From Anaspis maculata (lineage: Eukaryota; Arthropoda; Insecta; Coleoptera; Scraptiidae), in contig OX421962.1 in the NCBI GenBank assembly GCA_949128115.1, positions 36,727,745 to 36,791,744 of the forward strand: DNA of 64,000 bases, given 5' to 3'. Below, one piece after another: positions 9,922 to 20,799 of the stretch. The position numbers were made by a program, and so were the translations under genes. The stretch's first letter is position 1. Each line of letters begins with the position of its first letter. Below the pieces are notes generated by a model. The model was not told the DNA's origin. It did no database searches and was given only the letters and a program-made list of their open reading frames with translations.

Positions 9922-10662
9922 GCTGAAACCGTTCGTGCAGCCGCCAACTCCGAGAAAATCGTGTGGGCAACACTGAACGGACAACCTGGAGGACATGTCG
10001 CCGGCATTGCTGAGCCCGACACAGCTGCCAGCTGCATCATGGCTAAGACATTAATTAACATGGACAAGACAAAAATCCCGATCAGAATTATTAACCCGAA
10101 CAAGACGTGCAAAACAATCAAGGAAGGAGAGACCCTGGGCAAGTGTGAATCCGTAGAGTGGATCTCACGCTGTGGAGACATATCGACAAAGGCTGCGACT
10201 CCCAAGACCACGGAAGGTGAAAACTCATTCAAGACTTTGAAAGTTGCATTGTGCTCGAGTCCTATTCTGGCATACCCTCTTCCACAAGGACAGTACATCT
10301 TGGACACTGATGCCAGCAACAGCGGAATAGCAGCAGTGCTGTCACAACACCAGCAGGACCAATAGCGAGTAGTAGAGTACCACAGCAAAGTGTTGTCCAA
10401 GCCTGGAAGAAACTACTGCGTGACGCGTATGGAGCTACTGGCCATAGTGAAAGCTGTCGATCACTTTCACCTAAGCTTTCACCAGTACCTCTATGGCCAG
10501 AAATTTTTGATGAGGACTGACCATGCTGCTCTAAAATTGCTACTGCAGCTGAAGAATCGCGAGGGACAGTTGGCACGGTGGATCGAGAAACTGCAACAGT
10601 ATGACTTCAAGGTCCAACATTGCCCCGCAAGAAGTCATGGCAACGCGGATGTTCTTTCTTGA
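9922..10662 (+). pseudogene. pol segment: linker + RNase H, RT core deleted
   Basis: Same phase as gag. About 95 codons of protease-RT linker run into FKTLKVALCSSPILAYP and YILDTDASNSGIAAVLSQ. That junction normally follows the RT thumb, so the RT fingers and palm with YxDD are missing: an internal deletion near 10.2 kb. RNase H motifs follow: DTDAS (catalytic D), VEYHSKVLS, YCVTRMELLAIVKA (catalytic E), RTDHAALKLL (catalytic D) and the end SHGNADVLS. TAG at 10363 interrupts RNase H and TGA at 10660 ends the segment. The RT loss means this copy could move only with enzymes supplied in trans. Confidence 0.88.
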
Positions 10663-12067
10663 AGACCATGCAACGAGGTCTGTAAGCACTGCAAGAGGAT
10701 AGACCAGCAGAATGGAAACGTCGAAGTCAAGGCAATCGTTGTCGAAACCCCGAGAAATTGGACTACGGCTGAGCTCAAGAATGAGCAGCGTGAGAGCCCA
10801 GCCATCGGTACGCTTGCTGAAAGGAAGGAACTTGGCCAGGACAGACCGGAATGGGCCGAGATCTCTAGTGAAGGGCCCGAATTCAAGGCTCTTTGGGCTC
10901 AGTGGAATGATCTGAGGATGGAGAATGGGCTGCTGAAGAGGGTTTGGGAGAGTCCTGATCGGAAGAAGGAGATGGTTCAATTGGTGCTTTCTAAGAAGAG
11001 AGTGAGAGAGGTCCTGAAGGAGATGCACGATGGCGTCACTGGAGGGCACCTTGGGGTGAACAAGACGTTGGCCAAGGTGCGCGAGCGGTTCTACTGGGTG
11101 AACTGCCGGAACGACGTGGAAACATGGTGTCGCCAGTGCGAGGTTTGTGCGGCTAGCAAAGGAACAAGAACTCGCAGCCGAGGGGAGCTGAAGACTTACA
11201 ATGTTGGAGCGCCTTTTGAACGCATCGCGATCGATGTGGCTGGCCCCTTTCCGACAACAAAAGATGGCAACAAATACATCCTGGTTGCCATGGACTACTT
11301 TAGCAAGTGGCCGGAAGCGTACGCCCTACCCAACCAAGAGGCTTCTACAGTGGCAAGGGTGCTAGTAGGCAATCTGATTAGGCGCTTCGGAGTACCTCTG
11401 GAGTTACACTCAGACCAGGGACGAAACTTCGAGTTCAACGTGTTTCAAGGTGTCTGTACTCTACTCGGGATACAGAAGACCAGGACGACGCCTCTTCACC
11501 CACGGTCCGACGGAATGGTTGAACGGTTCAACAGGACGATGGAGCAGCACCTGTCGAAGGTCGTCATCTGCCGATATTCCTGATGGCGTATCGCGCTGTC
11601 ATTCACGACACCACAGAGGAAACACCAGCAGACCAGCACGTGTGATTTTTGGCAGAGAGCCTCGCCTCCCCTGCGATTTGCAATTTGGCACGCCGGAGAA
11701 TGATCCTAAAGACATCCCCGAATACGTCGACGACTTGAGGCAAAGAATGTGTGACATCCACGAGTTGGTTCGAAACCGGATTCGGATCGCGACCGACCGA
11801 ATGAAGACCTGTTGCGACTTGAAGGCGAACTCCACGGGATTTCAAGCAGGTGAGCTGGTCTGGTTGTACAATCCTCAACGCAAGAAAGGAAGGTCTCCGA
11901 AGTTGCATCCGTCGTGGGAAGGACCGTACACGGTAGTCAAGAGGATTAATGACGTCGTGTACAGAATCCAGCGAGCCCCAAGAGCTAAGATGAAAGTTGT
12001 CCACCTTGATCGCCTAGCACGTTACTCCGGGTGTAACGATGAGCCTATTCGGGACGAACAGGCTTAA
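10663..12067 (+). pseudogene. Ty3/gypsy integrase, frameshifted
   Basis: In phase after the TGA. From about 10918 come the HHCC zinc domain (H near GGH, then CRQCEVC), then the DDE core: AIDVAGPFP (first D), LHSDQGRNFE (second D) and DGMVERFNRT (E). Around 11560 the frame shifts to read FLMAYRAVIHDTTEETP, and near 11630 it shifts again to VIFGREPRLP. The C-terminal module includes WEGPYTVVKRINDVVYRI, the GPY/F motif of gypsy integrases. All three catalytic acidic residues are present. The two frameshifts near the core/C-terminal boundary break the protein. The stop codon overlaps the polypurine tract, a compact arrangement usual for these elements. Confidence 0.92.
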
Positions 12068-12078
12068 GAGGGGGGCAG
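12066..12078 (+). promoter_or_regulatory. polypurine tract
   Basis: AAGAGGGGGGCAG lies directly before the TG that opens the 3' LTR. This is the expected site for priming plus-strand DNA, and it overlaps the pol stop codon. Confidence 0.85.
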
Positions 12079-12385
12079 TGCTACTAGCGGCTATTCCGTG
12101 CATACTGGTAAACACGGGATCTTTCTGGATTCTTCCATCCATTAGATTGCAGTGTAGAAGTGCGGAGTGATCTGGTGCATTTCAGAAGAATACGCGATTG
12201 GGAGACTTCAACGTTCGATCGAGACACATCTGTTCGTTTTGGCGGAGGTGCAGATTCCAAAACACACGGAAAGCACGCAAAAGTTGTGTGTGATTATTCA
12301 GAAGTGGTCTAGAAACCGCATATGCCGGGCCACAATGGAAATTGCTGGAAGATGTTAGGAAGCTCTGGAGCGCTAATCGGAGGCA

Positions 12386-12393
12386 TATAAAAG
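12386..12393 (+). promoter_or_regulatory. TATA box in 3' LTR
   Basis: TATAAAAG within GGAGGCATATAAAAGGC, at the expected U3/R position. The solo LTR has TATATA at the equivalent place (27670-27675). Confidence 0.65.
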
Positions 12394-12517
12394 GCACCGT
12401 CCAACAGCGAGACAGTCAGTATTGAATTGGAAGAGACAGCGAGCGAACAAGCGAGCGATAATCACAGCGATATTCCAAGTAGATAATTGTTGACGTGTAT
12501 CTACTGTAGTACGCAGA

Positions 12518-12523
12518 AATAAA
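12518..12523 (+). terminator. polyadenylation signal in 3' LTR
   Basis: AATAAA within GCAGAAATAAACAGTGTGTG. It is conserved in the solo LTR at 27805-27810, followed in both by the same GT-rich downstream stretch. Confidence 0.65.
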
Positions 12524-12756
12524 CAGTGTGTGTTTTGATTCGATTGTCTCAATTATATTCCCAACATTTTTCTCCGGGTACTTTTAATCCAAGTGCCATC
12601 GTTCACAAGATGAACGCGAAAAACTGATCATCAAGTTTTTTTCGAGGCTACAACGGCCGAAGCTAACGGTGGATCCTTGAGACTTTTAGTATGTTGAACT
12701 ACATGCTTAACTGAGCTTATATACAACAAGATGGCGGCACAACCATGAAATCCAAT

Positions 12757-13175
12757 CTGCCCACTGGCCACCCTTGAGAACGTGAGCTATCCATCGGAAA
12801 AAGTTCCAGGGCTCCAGGTTCATTCCCCGAGGAGGAGTTCAATTTCTAAGAAGCGCACAGGAAATCTTTGTTTTCTGATAATAATAGTGATAACTATATA
12901 TGTATAAAAAAAAGCTCATTGCCACCCTTGGGGATATCAGCTATCCATCGGATGAAGTTCCAAGGCTCTAGCTTCATTCCCTAAGGAGGAATTCAACTCC
13001 ATAGAAGTGCACAGTAAATCTTTGTTTTTTGATAATAATAATAATTAAAAAAAAATTATGTATGGTTAAAAAAATAATGCCCATTGGCCACCTTTGGGGA
13101 CATCAGCTATCATTCAAAAAAAGTCCCAAGGCTCCAACTTCATTCCCCGAGGAGAAGTACAACTCCCTAATCTTT
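12757..13175 (+). repeat. three-unit tandem repeat, ~154-166-bp period
   Basis: Units start around the block GCCACCYTTG at 12767, 12921 and 13087. Each contains CAGCTATC or GAGCTATC, a GGCTC-TTCATTCC stretch and a GAGGA(G/A)-AA-TTCAA-type block. The first two end in TGATAATAAT-rich, poly-A-prone sequence. The last unit runs straight into the (GACA)n tract at 13181. There is no coding frame. Confidence 0.85.
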
Positions 13176-13180
13176 ACACG

Positions 13181-13201
13181 GACAGACAGACGGACAGGCA
13201 G

Positions 13202-13236
<35 letters not shown>
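13181..13236 (+). repeat. (GACA)n microsatellite
   Basis: Imperfect GACA units with GACG and GGCA interruptions, directly following the third tandem unit. Confidence 0.95.
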
Positions 13237-13239
<3 letters not shown>

Positions 13240-13534
13240 CGGCCATATAAGCGTCATTCTCTTACGAAAATGCGCTGAAAATCCAGCTGGGCTTCATTTT
13301 TGTTCGCTATTTTTTCTACTATTCCTGGACCACAAAAAAATAGCTTTAAACCGCGGAACGGGAACACAAGAACCACCATTGAGTTATGATGGCGTCATGA
13401 GTGAACTCTATAACTTTGCACATTTGAATATTAAGGTTCTATTGACCTATATACAAAAAATCATCGTTCACTCATGACGCCTTCATGATGGCCCAAAATT
13501 CTGAAAAAACAGATAGTACCCTTTTCCAACTTTT

Positions 13535-13765
13535 CATTCCGTGAACCGATTTTAACCAATTTTTTTAAAACAAGAGGTAACTGGTTCTTGAACATTTTCT
13601 AACAATTTTTTAAATTTCACGGGAATTTTCCGGTTGAAAATAAAATTATTTTAATCTTTTTCTGTAATTCCAACAACTGAAGGGACGTTCCGAACAAAAG
13701 TTTACATAGGTTCCTGGATACTAGTCGGGAAAGTTTTGGGGTGACACAACCGATTTTTTCATTTA
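13535..13765 (-). repeat. dispersed repeat family A, copy 1
   Basis: The minus strand carries the family start AATCGGTTGTGTCACCCC, a CGACTAGTATCC block and an ACGTCCCTTC block, then reads out to AAAATCGGTTCACGG. Relatives are at 32523-33130 (two head-to-tail units) and 59925-60225. Units start and end with AATCGGT, which suits excision from a tandem array. Confidence 0.8.
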
Positions 13766-14029
13766 TTTCGACGACCAGTTCCATAATCGACTTTGAAGTT
13801 GACGTTACTTCAAGTACGTTTAGACTGTCCAGTATCACAAATGAAATAAAATGCAAAAATTCAGTCTGAACGCACTCGAAGTGAAGTCAACTTCAAAGTC
13901 GATAATGAAATCGGTCGTCTTATTGTGCAGGACTTATCTAAAACAGAAATTAAGTTTTGATTTTTTTTTATTCAAAAGTTCAGAATAACTAACTATATCG
14001 AAGATGTAAAGATATAATGATATATTATA

Positions 14030-14161
14030 CAGGGTATTTATAAGAATATGTGATCGCGGCAGGCATGGGTCAGGCCGAAAAAACGCAGCAGCAGGCGCAA
14101 TTGTAGTGATCGAAAGCGGATTCCAAAGGCGATGCGATCACAGACATTTATAAACACCTGG
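14030..14161 (+). mobile_element. MITE family 1, copy 1
   Basis: A 132-bp element flanked by TA on both sides. Terminal repeats of ~28 bp pair CAGGGTATTTATAAGAAT... with ...ATTTATAAACACCTGG. Inside are GTGATCGCGGCAGGCATGG and TAGTGATCGAAAGCGGATTCC, shared with the copies at 39424-39562 and 56775-56904. TA flanks and size suggest a non-autonomous Tc1/mariner-type element; no transposase lies inside. Confidence 0.9.
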
Positions 14162-14700
14162 TATAAATTAGTTTATTGAGAAAAAGTAGCAGTTCCTCAG
14201 AATCTATCCAGAAAAAAATGAAATGAGCAATAGAATTAAAAATGCCTTAGTTGATTCACTAGCACCAGTGAAAAGGTTTTAGTATTGAAAATGAGAACGG
14301 AGTACTAGACCTCTGGGTCGTTATGGCTGACATTTTACTTGAACCCAATATATTCAAACGTGGGTACTTACTTGACTAAATACTTTCTTATAGTTAAAGA
14401 TTATTCATAAATTGAAAAGCATGTTTACCTATACTGTTAAGTAGGTTAATAATAGTATATCATTCAACAAGCGGGTGATGATTTCTTTCTACTCATGAGA
14501 ATGCAGTTTGCCGACACGAGCCCTATTGGCGAGTGTCGTAAAGCATCCGAATGAGTAATTGCCATTACCCGCGAGTAGAATACTATATGCTTTATCCAGT
14601 CTTATTGAAAAATGCAAGCATGTATGCGCGTGAAAATGCGTGCATTATTCAATAGAATTGGATAAAGTCAATGCAATTAGGCAATAACTGTTTCAAAAAA
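14162..14700. other. no recognisable gene
   Basis: AT-rich sequence with short stretches of self-complementarity around 14510-14660 but no clear element ends and no convincing reading frame. Confidence 0.4.
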
Positions 14701-14719
14701 ACCATTCAGAATGGCCCTG

Positions 14720-15355
14720 TCAGAGCAACAAGGTGTTCTTTCTGTTGGTACAAACACAACAGATTTGCTTGACTGTGATTATCCCGCCGTCACTGCATAC
14801 TCGCCTGCTCCCATTACATCCTTGGCATATACTGCAACAGGCTGCCCAGATCATCAAGTGGCGTGCAAGTTCTTCAAACACTGTCGAAAGTAAATCGACA
14901 TTATTCACCGCTGGTGGTGTTTCAACAATATTTTCAGATAATGCTTCCGAATCAATTTCAATAATGTTTGACAAAGGTGCAATAACTGTCCTTGCGTTTT
15001 GTGGCGCCGCGCCGGCTCGCCCTGAACTGAAGGTACAGCACTCAAAACAAGCCGTTTTTTGAGTTTTTTCTCATTCAAAAAACAGCTTGGTGAAAAGTGA
15101 TCTTCACAAACAATTAAGGATAGTCCGGTATGTAGCGTCACTTATCTGGCGAATGTCCTTCCATTTCCGTAGCAATTGGGGGTCCTTGGAGAAGCGAAAA
15201 AAGGTTCTTGTTCATTGCCCTCACGGCAAAGTAGAAGTTTCTGCAAGCGGGGAACTTGCAGTAATACTCCCTCTTGCCCTCCATATAGCCGTACAGGTAA
15301 ACAAAATAGACCTGTTTTATTTTTAGGGCGTATATAGCGTCTATTCCAGCCAACC
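14720..15355 (-). pseudogene. THAP zinc-finger protein relic
   Basis: Reading leftward on the minus strand, one frame contains YYCKFPACRNFYFAVRA and ends just before a stop after SPDK. A second frame contains VCEDHFSPSCF followed by LVLSAVPSVQ, and a third contains an acidic stretch SNIIEIDSEALSENIVE. The C-x4-C start and C-x2-HF...AVP end are the hallmark of the C2CH THAP DNA-binding domain found in P-element and other transposases and in host regulators. Three frames within 640 bp imply frameshifts, although small introns cannot be ruled out. No transposase catalytic domain is visible alongside. Confidence 0.6.
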
Positions 15356-15359
15356 TTCA

Positions 15360-18240
15360 CCTGTTAATATTGCACTTACTCCCGCACCCAAGACACCAGC
15401 CAGACACAGACGCCTCAATCACTTTTACATGTTGCAAAAAAAACTAAACTAACCTAACGGAAAGCCGCCAAGAAAAAGGCGGCAGAAAATGACAACCAAT
15501 GTCAGCAGAAATGTCAGTGATGTCACCTGTCACCCTTCCTCTTACCCCTGAGTGTACTGGGTCCCTACAAGCTCATGCTTCTTGTCATTGGGCAGGCGTT
15601 TCACCCCCGTGGATTACAGAGCTGCGAGAGTCTGGCAAGCACGCGAAGGTCGAATTTTTGCCGATCAGCAAGGAAGAGGGAAGGAAGGGCGGTAAAAGCA
15701 GACCTCTTAATATTTAATCAAGAAAGTTGACCTGTCTTTTCTACAAGCACAAATGATAACACCCAGTAGGGAACCATTCGGAATTCTTAAACAGCTATAA
15801 GGTCCTGCATTCTTGAAAAGTCTGGTTCCAACTGAGAAAATTTCTGCCGAAGCCGTTCCGTAGGCTCGCTCACCGGGCAATATTTCCATGATATATGGAT
15901 AAATGCGCCGCGGCCTACCAATAGATTCAGGCCCCCTAACAACAGATATGCAGGCGTCCATTGTGGTCGCTCGTGTAAAGTAGCTTGTTTAGGACATAAA
16001 CGTCTCTAAACAAGCAACAAATTTGTTGGGGGGTGATAAACAAGTCGCATCACTGCCGCTGCATATCTCACGCATAAAAAGGGGGAAAAGAAAGCATACA
16101 CACACACACAGCCAGCGAGGGACCCTCTGGGTGTGCTCGCTCGGTTGGCTTCTTTGGTGTCCATACATCAGCCATTTTATTTCTCCTTAACAATGCTATT
16201 TTCCATAGCATTAAGTGACACGCTGAGCCCGTCATTATAATAATGCAGAGCATCCGTCGCGAGCCGTGCCCACGGAAAGCGCGGCGGGCCCACGCGGCCG
16301 TTGGCGGTCGGCCATCTGGTCCGCCGTCGTCGTGGTTCTTCTCTCCCATTCAGACCGCGAATAAACTCAATTTGTTAGCCTCATTCATTCGGATATACAC
16401 TGAATCATGCGGCCTCACCAGAGCGCACTGATTGGGAGTTAATTTATGCGCGCACCACGCCATAAATCTCAATTACGGAGACGGCGGACGTCCACACTAA
16501 GAGGGTAGGTGAAAAGGGAAAAATCGGCCCATCATCATCATCAGCAGCGGCAGCAACGGCCGACGATGACGACAACAAACACGGCTGGCTCCACTATGCG
16601 GGCCCGGCGCGCGATGCGGTCGCGTCCTGCTGACGACCGCACCAAGAAATACACCTGTGCGCTATTCCCGCAAATTCCTGCTCAAAAATCCACCTTGCTC
16701 CTTTGGGTTAGAGACAAACTTGTGGTTGACACAAAAATAATGGTTAGCGATTCAGTTTCGAACATCAAAGAATGGCACGGAGGTTCCCTTAGCTGGTGCT
16801 GGCACATAAATTCATGCTTGTTTCAGTTGTTTCATCCCCAGGAATGAGGGCTTATAAATGACGAAACTAATGTTTTGATTTTTTGGACGTGAGTTGTCTG
16901 TTCAAAGATTGACGGAAGAATGAGAATAGCGAGTGCCAAAGTAATCGGTTTAGCGATTCTCCATTCTTCAAGGAATGGCAAATAACGGAAAACGGATTTC
17001 TCAATCAAAGAAGAATGTAGAAGCTAGTAAATATCTAAGTAGTACTTTCGCACGTATCAAAAATAGGTACGTGGTGTCTTGAACTTTGAAGTTGCGATGA
17101 GGGAAGAAAAGAGGTTAATTTGGGTAGCACTTTTTCCACCGAAAATTCTCTACTCCCCTGATGATATTCAGGATGACATTAACTATTGAAGAGAATTAAG
17201 GCTCGAATCAAGGGGTGGATGATAATGAATTGGACATGCACTCAGAGAATTTCAGAGAGGAGAGGTTATGGGGTTGAATTGTTTTGAAAATATTCAAAAT
17301 ATTTTTTATTCATTTCAATAAATGTATATTTAGTTTGTCCGAATGAAGAGCTGCTCACCCGTTTTCAGCTGCATAGCCTCAACAACCATAGAACGCTTTA
17401 CTCCGTAGTTTACCAAGATCTACAAGATCCTATGTGGAAAAGTTGACTCTGCTAAAGTCCTGGGCTTGATCGATTTCCGTGTACCCAGGATACATCTCAG
17501 ATCAAAAAATTACTTTTGTATGCTTCTCCTATTGGCAGAATTCACTCAAACCACAGCTTGATTGAGGGTAACGCCGACATCCTGTTCTGTATTCCTGCTT
17601 CTGCATAATACAGAGCTTTTTCAACACTTAAATTTTAATTGGGCTTTGGGCTGTTGGTCATTTAAACAAACAAGAAAACTGCAAAGTAGGCTACTCTGAT
17701 TATGAAGGAGGAGTATTGAAAACGATGTAAAACCTCACGATGAAGCAGAACCAACTAAAATATTTACTACAAGGAATTCTAGAGAGTCATCGATCCGTTC
17801 AAACAGACCGAATTCCAAAGTGCAATTCCAAATGAGAATTTTTGAAACGAATAGTTGGGGGGGGGGTTAACGGACAAGAATGGAATGATCTGTGCATTTT
17901 GTGATCAAAGCATGCAATTTGGCATACTTGTTCAGGAGACTCTCCTTTGCAATTCCAGATGTGGCGCCACGCAAGATTTCGCGCCAGAGGCACTGTATCG
18001 CGGTTAATATACCTGCTAGGGGTAAATTCTGCAAAAATGATTCCTGGCCGGTCTCTGGTACCGCAGTCTGTATGTTTTAGTTCTGTTTAGTTGAAACTAC
18101 ATGTAGAAATGAGTTGAGAGTACATTTTCACAAGCGAAGTTTCAAATGCTGCCTTTACACGTTGTTTCTATACATTTTAAAGCCAATTTTGTTTTAGTAC
18201 AGGAAAGATAGTAAAAAAATTGCAAGATAGTAAAAACCTC
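15360..18240. other. no supported gene; GC-richer stretch and CA tract
   Basis: The 15950-16700 part is GC-richer than its surroundings, with CpG-containing words, a (CA)n tract near 16096-16110, and CAT/CAG-rich sequence at 16527-16580 that opens a 112-residue frame of low complexity. I cannot assign a function. It could be a host regulatory or untranslated region. The rest, to 18240, shows no coding signal. Confidence 0.4.
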
Positions 18241-18250
18241 GGCAAAAATA

Positions 18251-20795
18251 TAGTGCGGACGTTAAAGGTCGATTTCAGGTCGAACCTTGCTTTTCATTCT
18301 GCCGGGATGAAACTTTGCATGTGATGAGTACATACATACAGAGTACATCAGGTCACTTTTGAGAAGTGGTGCCCGGTTGGGACCCGTGACAGGGCCACGG
18401 TACAAGAGGTTGCCCTACCAGGCACGGGAGATTTCTTGAAATTCCTTGAAATTCAATTTGCAGTGGCGGGACTTTCACTATTTTAGTCAGAAATGATCCT
18501 TTGGATTGTCTGAATATAGTCTGTGACAATTTCAAGTCCCCCGCGCCGAAGATGGCGCGGGCTGCCTACTCATCAGGTGTAATTTGTAGAATTCAATGAA
18601 CAGCTTACGTTAGGGGAACCAACCTTGCATTTCATTCCGATGCATAACGCTTTTGCACGTGAGTAGTACGTACCTACAGGTAACTTTTTGGAAGTGATGC
18701 ACTGATGGGACCCGCGACTGGCGTGCTTCGTAGGAGATCGAATGTCCAAGAGAAATCACCATTTTTTAAATCGTCGCTTTTTCATCCTTTTTTCATTAGA
18801 CTATCTATTTTCAAGATCAAGGAGCACAATGCAATAATTTTCCAGAAAGTGTATTGCACCAGTGGCGTAACAGACGGCTGCGAGGGAGTCGAAGTGCGAT
18901 TTCTCACAAAGTCTTATGGTAAACCGTGATTAACACGTTTTTTTGACATGTTTGGTATCTTTTCGAGCAAATCGCACATTCGGATTGACAAAAATGAGTA
19001 TACAAATTTGATAGGGACGTGTTTAGACCGGTTTTATCAGGAAAAACATGATTTGTTTTACCATCAAAATTGATGTTTTGTAATTCAAATTCCATCATTG
19101 TCCAATGTATTTTCAACTATGATTTTTTACTTGGACAGGTGGTTTGGGCTATTTCACACACAAATATCATTTTCTGTTTCTTTTTCTGTTTTTAAAAGTC
19201 ACGGAGTAATTTCTTTTCTTGCGATGTAACATTTCAAAGTTTCATTGATGAAACGTGCAAATAATTATTCTAGGACGATAGTGTAACTTTGATTTGGTAC
19301 TTTATTCGTTCCATTGCATAAGAATAGTTTTCTCTCTCGAACAAATCAAAGAAAATTAAAATCAGAGCCGTATTTTAGTTATGACGTAATTTTTCTTCCG
19401 GCGATGCGAGATAAATTTCGTGAAAAACACAAGTTTCGACTTATGAATTCGTTGTTTTGTAGCTCCATTTTGATCGAGGTTTAGAATACCCACGATCACA
19501 GTTTTGACACAGATTGTACAACTGAACTGCTTTGTAGAAGAATTTATAACACTAGAAGTTTCTATCGCTGTTACAAAGTCACACGGTTGTTTTGTTTCAA
19601 AACGTGCATCATGAAGAAATTTCATCTCAGAAGCTCGCAATATCAAAAGAAGAATGAGGTCATGACTAAAATACGGCTCCGATTCCAGTTTTTTCTATTT
19701 TGTTTGATAGAGGAAACTATTTCCATGCCTTGAAATGGATAAAGTGCCAAATCAAAGCTATATTCTGGTCCCAGGTTAATTTTTCCAGTGAAATAGCACG
19801 GTTCGTCAAATCAAGGTTTGACATGATACATCTCAAGAAACAAAACCACTCCGTGACTTTGCGAAAATGGGAAAAAACTTCAGCAAATGATATTTATGTG
19901 TAAAATAGCCCAAACCAACTGTCCAAGGTAAAATCATAGTTATAAATACATTGGACAATGATGGAACTAGAATTACAAAACATTAATTTTGTGGATGAAA
20001 AAAATCATGTTTCATTAATAAAACCTATTTAAACACGTCTTAAACAAAATTTCGTCCTAATTTTTGGAATCAGAATGTGAGATTTGGTCAGAAATGATAC
20101 CAAACATGTCAAAAAAGTGTTGGTCATGGTTTATCAGCAGACTTTGAGAAAAATCGCAACTCGGCCTCTTCGCAGCCGTCTGGCACGCCACTGGTGCATG
20201 ACACTTCCTTAGAACTTACTGCATTGTATTCCTCGACCTTCAAAATATGTAGCCCAATTGAAAAAGTATACGAAAAGCAACGATTTCAAAAATGGTAATT
20301 TCTTGGACCTTCGACCTCCTACGAAGCACGTCAGCTGCGGGTCTCATCGGGGCACCACTTCTTGAAAGTTACCTATAGGTACCTACTACTCACATACAAA
20401 AGCGTTTTGCATTGGAATGGAATGGGTTCTTGGTTCACCCAACGTCCGTACTAGTAAGTTGTTCATTGAATTCTGCAAATTACGCCTGATTAATAGACAA
20501 CCCGCGACGTTTTTAGTGCGGTGGGGCTTGAAATTATCACAAAGTACATCCATACAAGGCAAGGGATCATTTCTGGCCAAAAAATATTGAAAGCCCCGCC
20601 ATTGCAAACTTCATTTTCGAGAAATTTCAAGAAATCGCCTCTGTCGGGTAGGGCAACCTCTTGTACCGTGGCCCCGTCACGGGTCCCAACCGGGCACCAC
20701 TTCTTAAAAGTGACCTGAGGATATGTACTCATCACATGCAAACTTTCATCCCAGCAGAATGAAAAGCAAGGTTGATCCTGTTAACCTCCGCACTA
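18251..20795. mobile_element. foldback element with ~1.1-kb inverted arms
   Basis: The left arm (about 18251-19386) and right arm (about 19661-20795) are reverse complements along their whole length. Paired landmarks from the outside in: TAGTGCGGACGTTAA / TTAACCTCCGCACTA, AACCTTGCTTTTCATTCTG, GTGCCCGGTTGGGACCCGTGAC, AGAATTCAATGAACA, GTGCTTCGTAGGAG, TTGGACA, GGTTTGGGCTATTT, and GAGCCGTATTTTAG nearest the centre. Mismatches and small indels are scattered throughout, so the duplication is not recent. The spacer (19387-19660) is unique. The triplet ATA flanks both ends and may be a 3-bp target duplication. No transposase was found. The structure is like FB or Galileo-type foldback transposons. 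Confidence 0.92.
19362..19646 (-). CDS. ORF of unknown function in foldback spacer
   Basis: A 94-residue frame occupies most of the unique spacer between the foldback arms and runs slightly into the left arm. It includes FSCTICVKTVIVGILNLDQ and a basic C-terminal part. I do not recognise a family. A spacer ORF could be captured host sequence or chance, and nothing else supports translation. Confidence 0.2.
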   Translation of the reverse strand: MILRASEMKFLHDARFETKQPCDFVTAIETSSVINSSTKQFSCTICVKTVIVGILNLDQNGATKQRIHKSKLVFFTKFISHRRKKNYVITKIRL

Positions 20796-20799
20796 ATAT

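Larger units (their letters stand above)
7949..12565 (+). mobile_element. defective Ty3/gypsy LTR retrotransposon
   Basis: A 4.6-kb element runs 5' LTR remnant, gag, zinc knuckle-protease, RNase H, integrase, polypurine tract, 3' LTR. Apart from frameshifts late in integrase, all coding parts lie in the same phase, so the ancestor probably made one continuous Gag-Pol. Defects are a 5' LTR lacking its R-U5 end and primer site, stops at 9298, 9919, 10363 and 10660, loss of the RT catalytic core near 10.2 kb, and two frameshifts in integrase. No target duplication is visible: CTAT precedes the 5' LTR and TTTT follows the 3' LTR. One or both ends were therefore rearranged after insertion. Confidence 0.95.
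12079..12565 (+). repeat. 3' LTR
   Basis: Begins TGCTACTAGCGGCT right after the polypurine tract and shares ordered landmarks with the solo LTR through the AATTATATTC block. It then ends CCAACA instead of the GAATCC...CGTAACA tail of the solo copy, so about 25 bp of U5 are missing or changed. It contains a TATA box and a polyadenylation signal, both also present in the solo LTR. It is more complete than the 5' LTR. Confidence 0.92.

Noticed and set aside
10540..11049. 169-residue minus-strand frame in pol
   Set aside because: Antisense to the RNase H-integrase coding strand and without a recognisable domain.
16509..16847. Host gene start with His/Gln-rich N-terminus
   Set aside because: The 112-residue frame begins with trinucleotide-repeat-derived low complexity and has no conserved continuation or splice context I can support.
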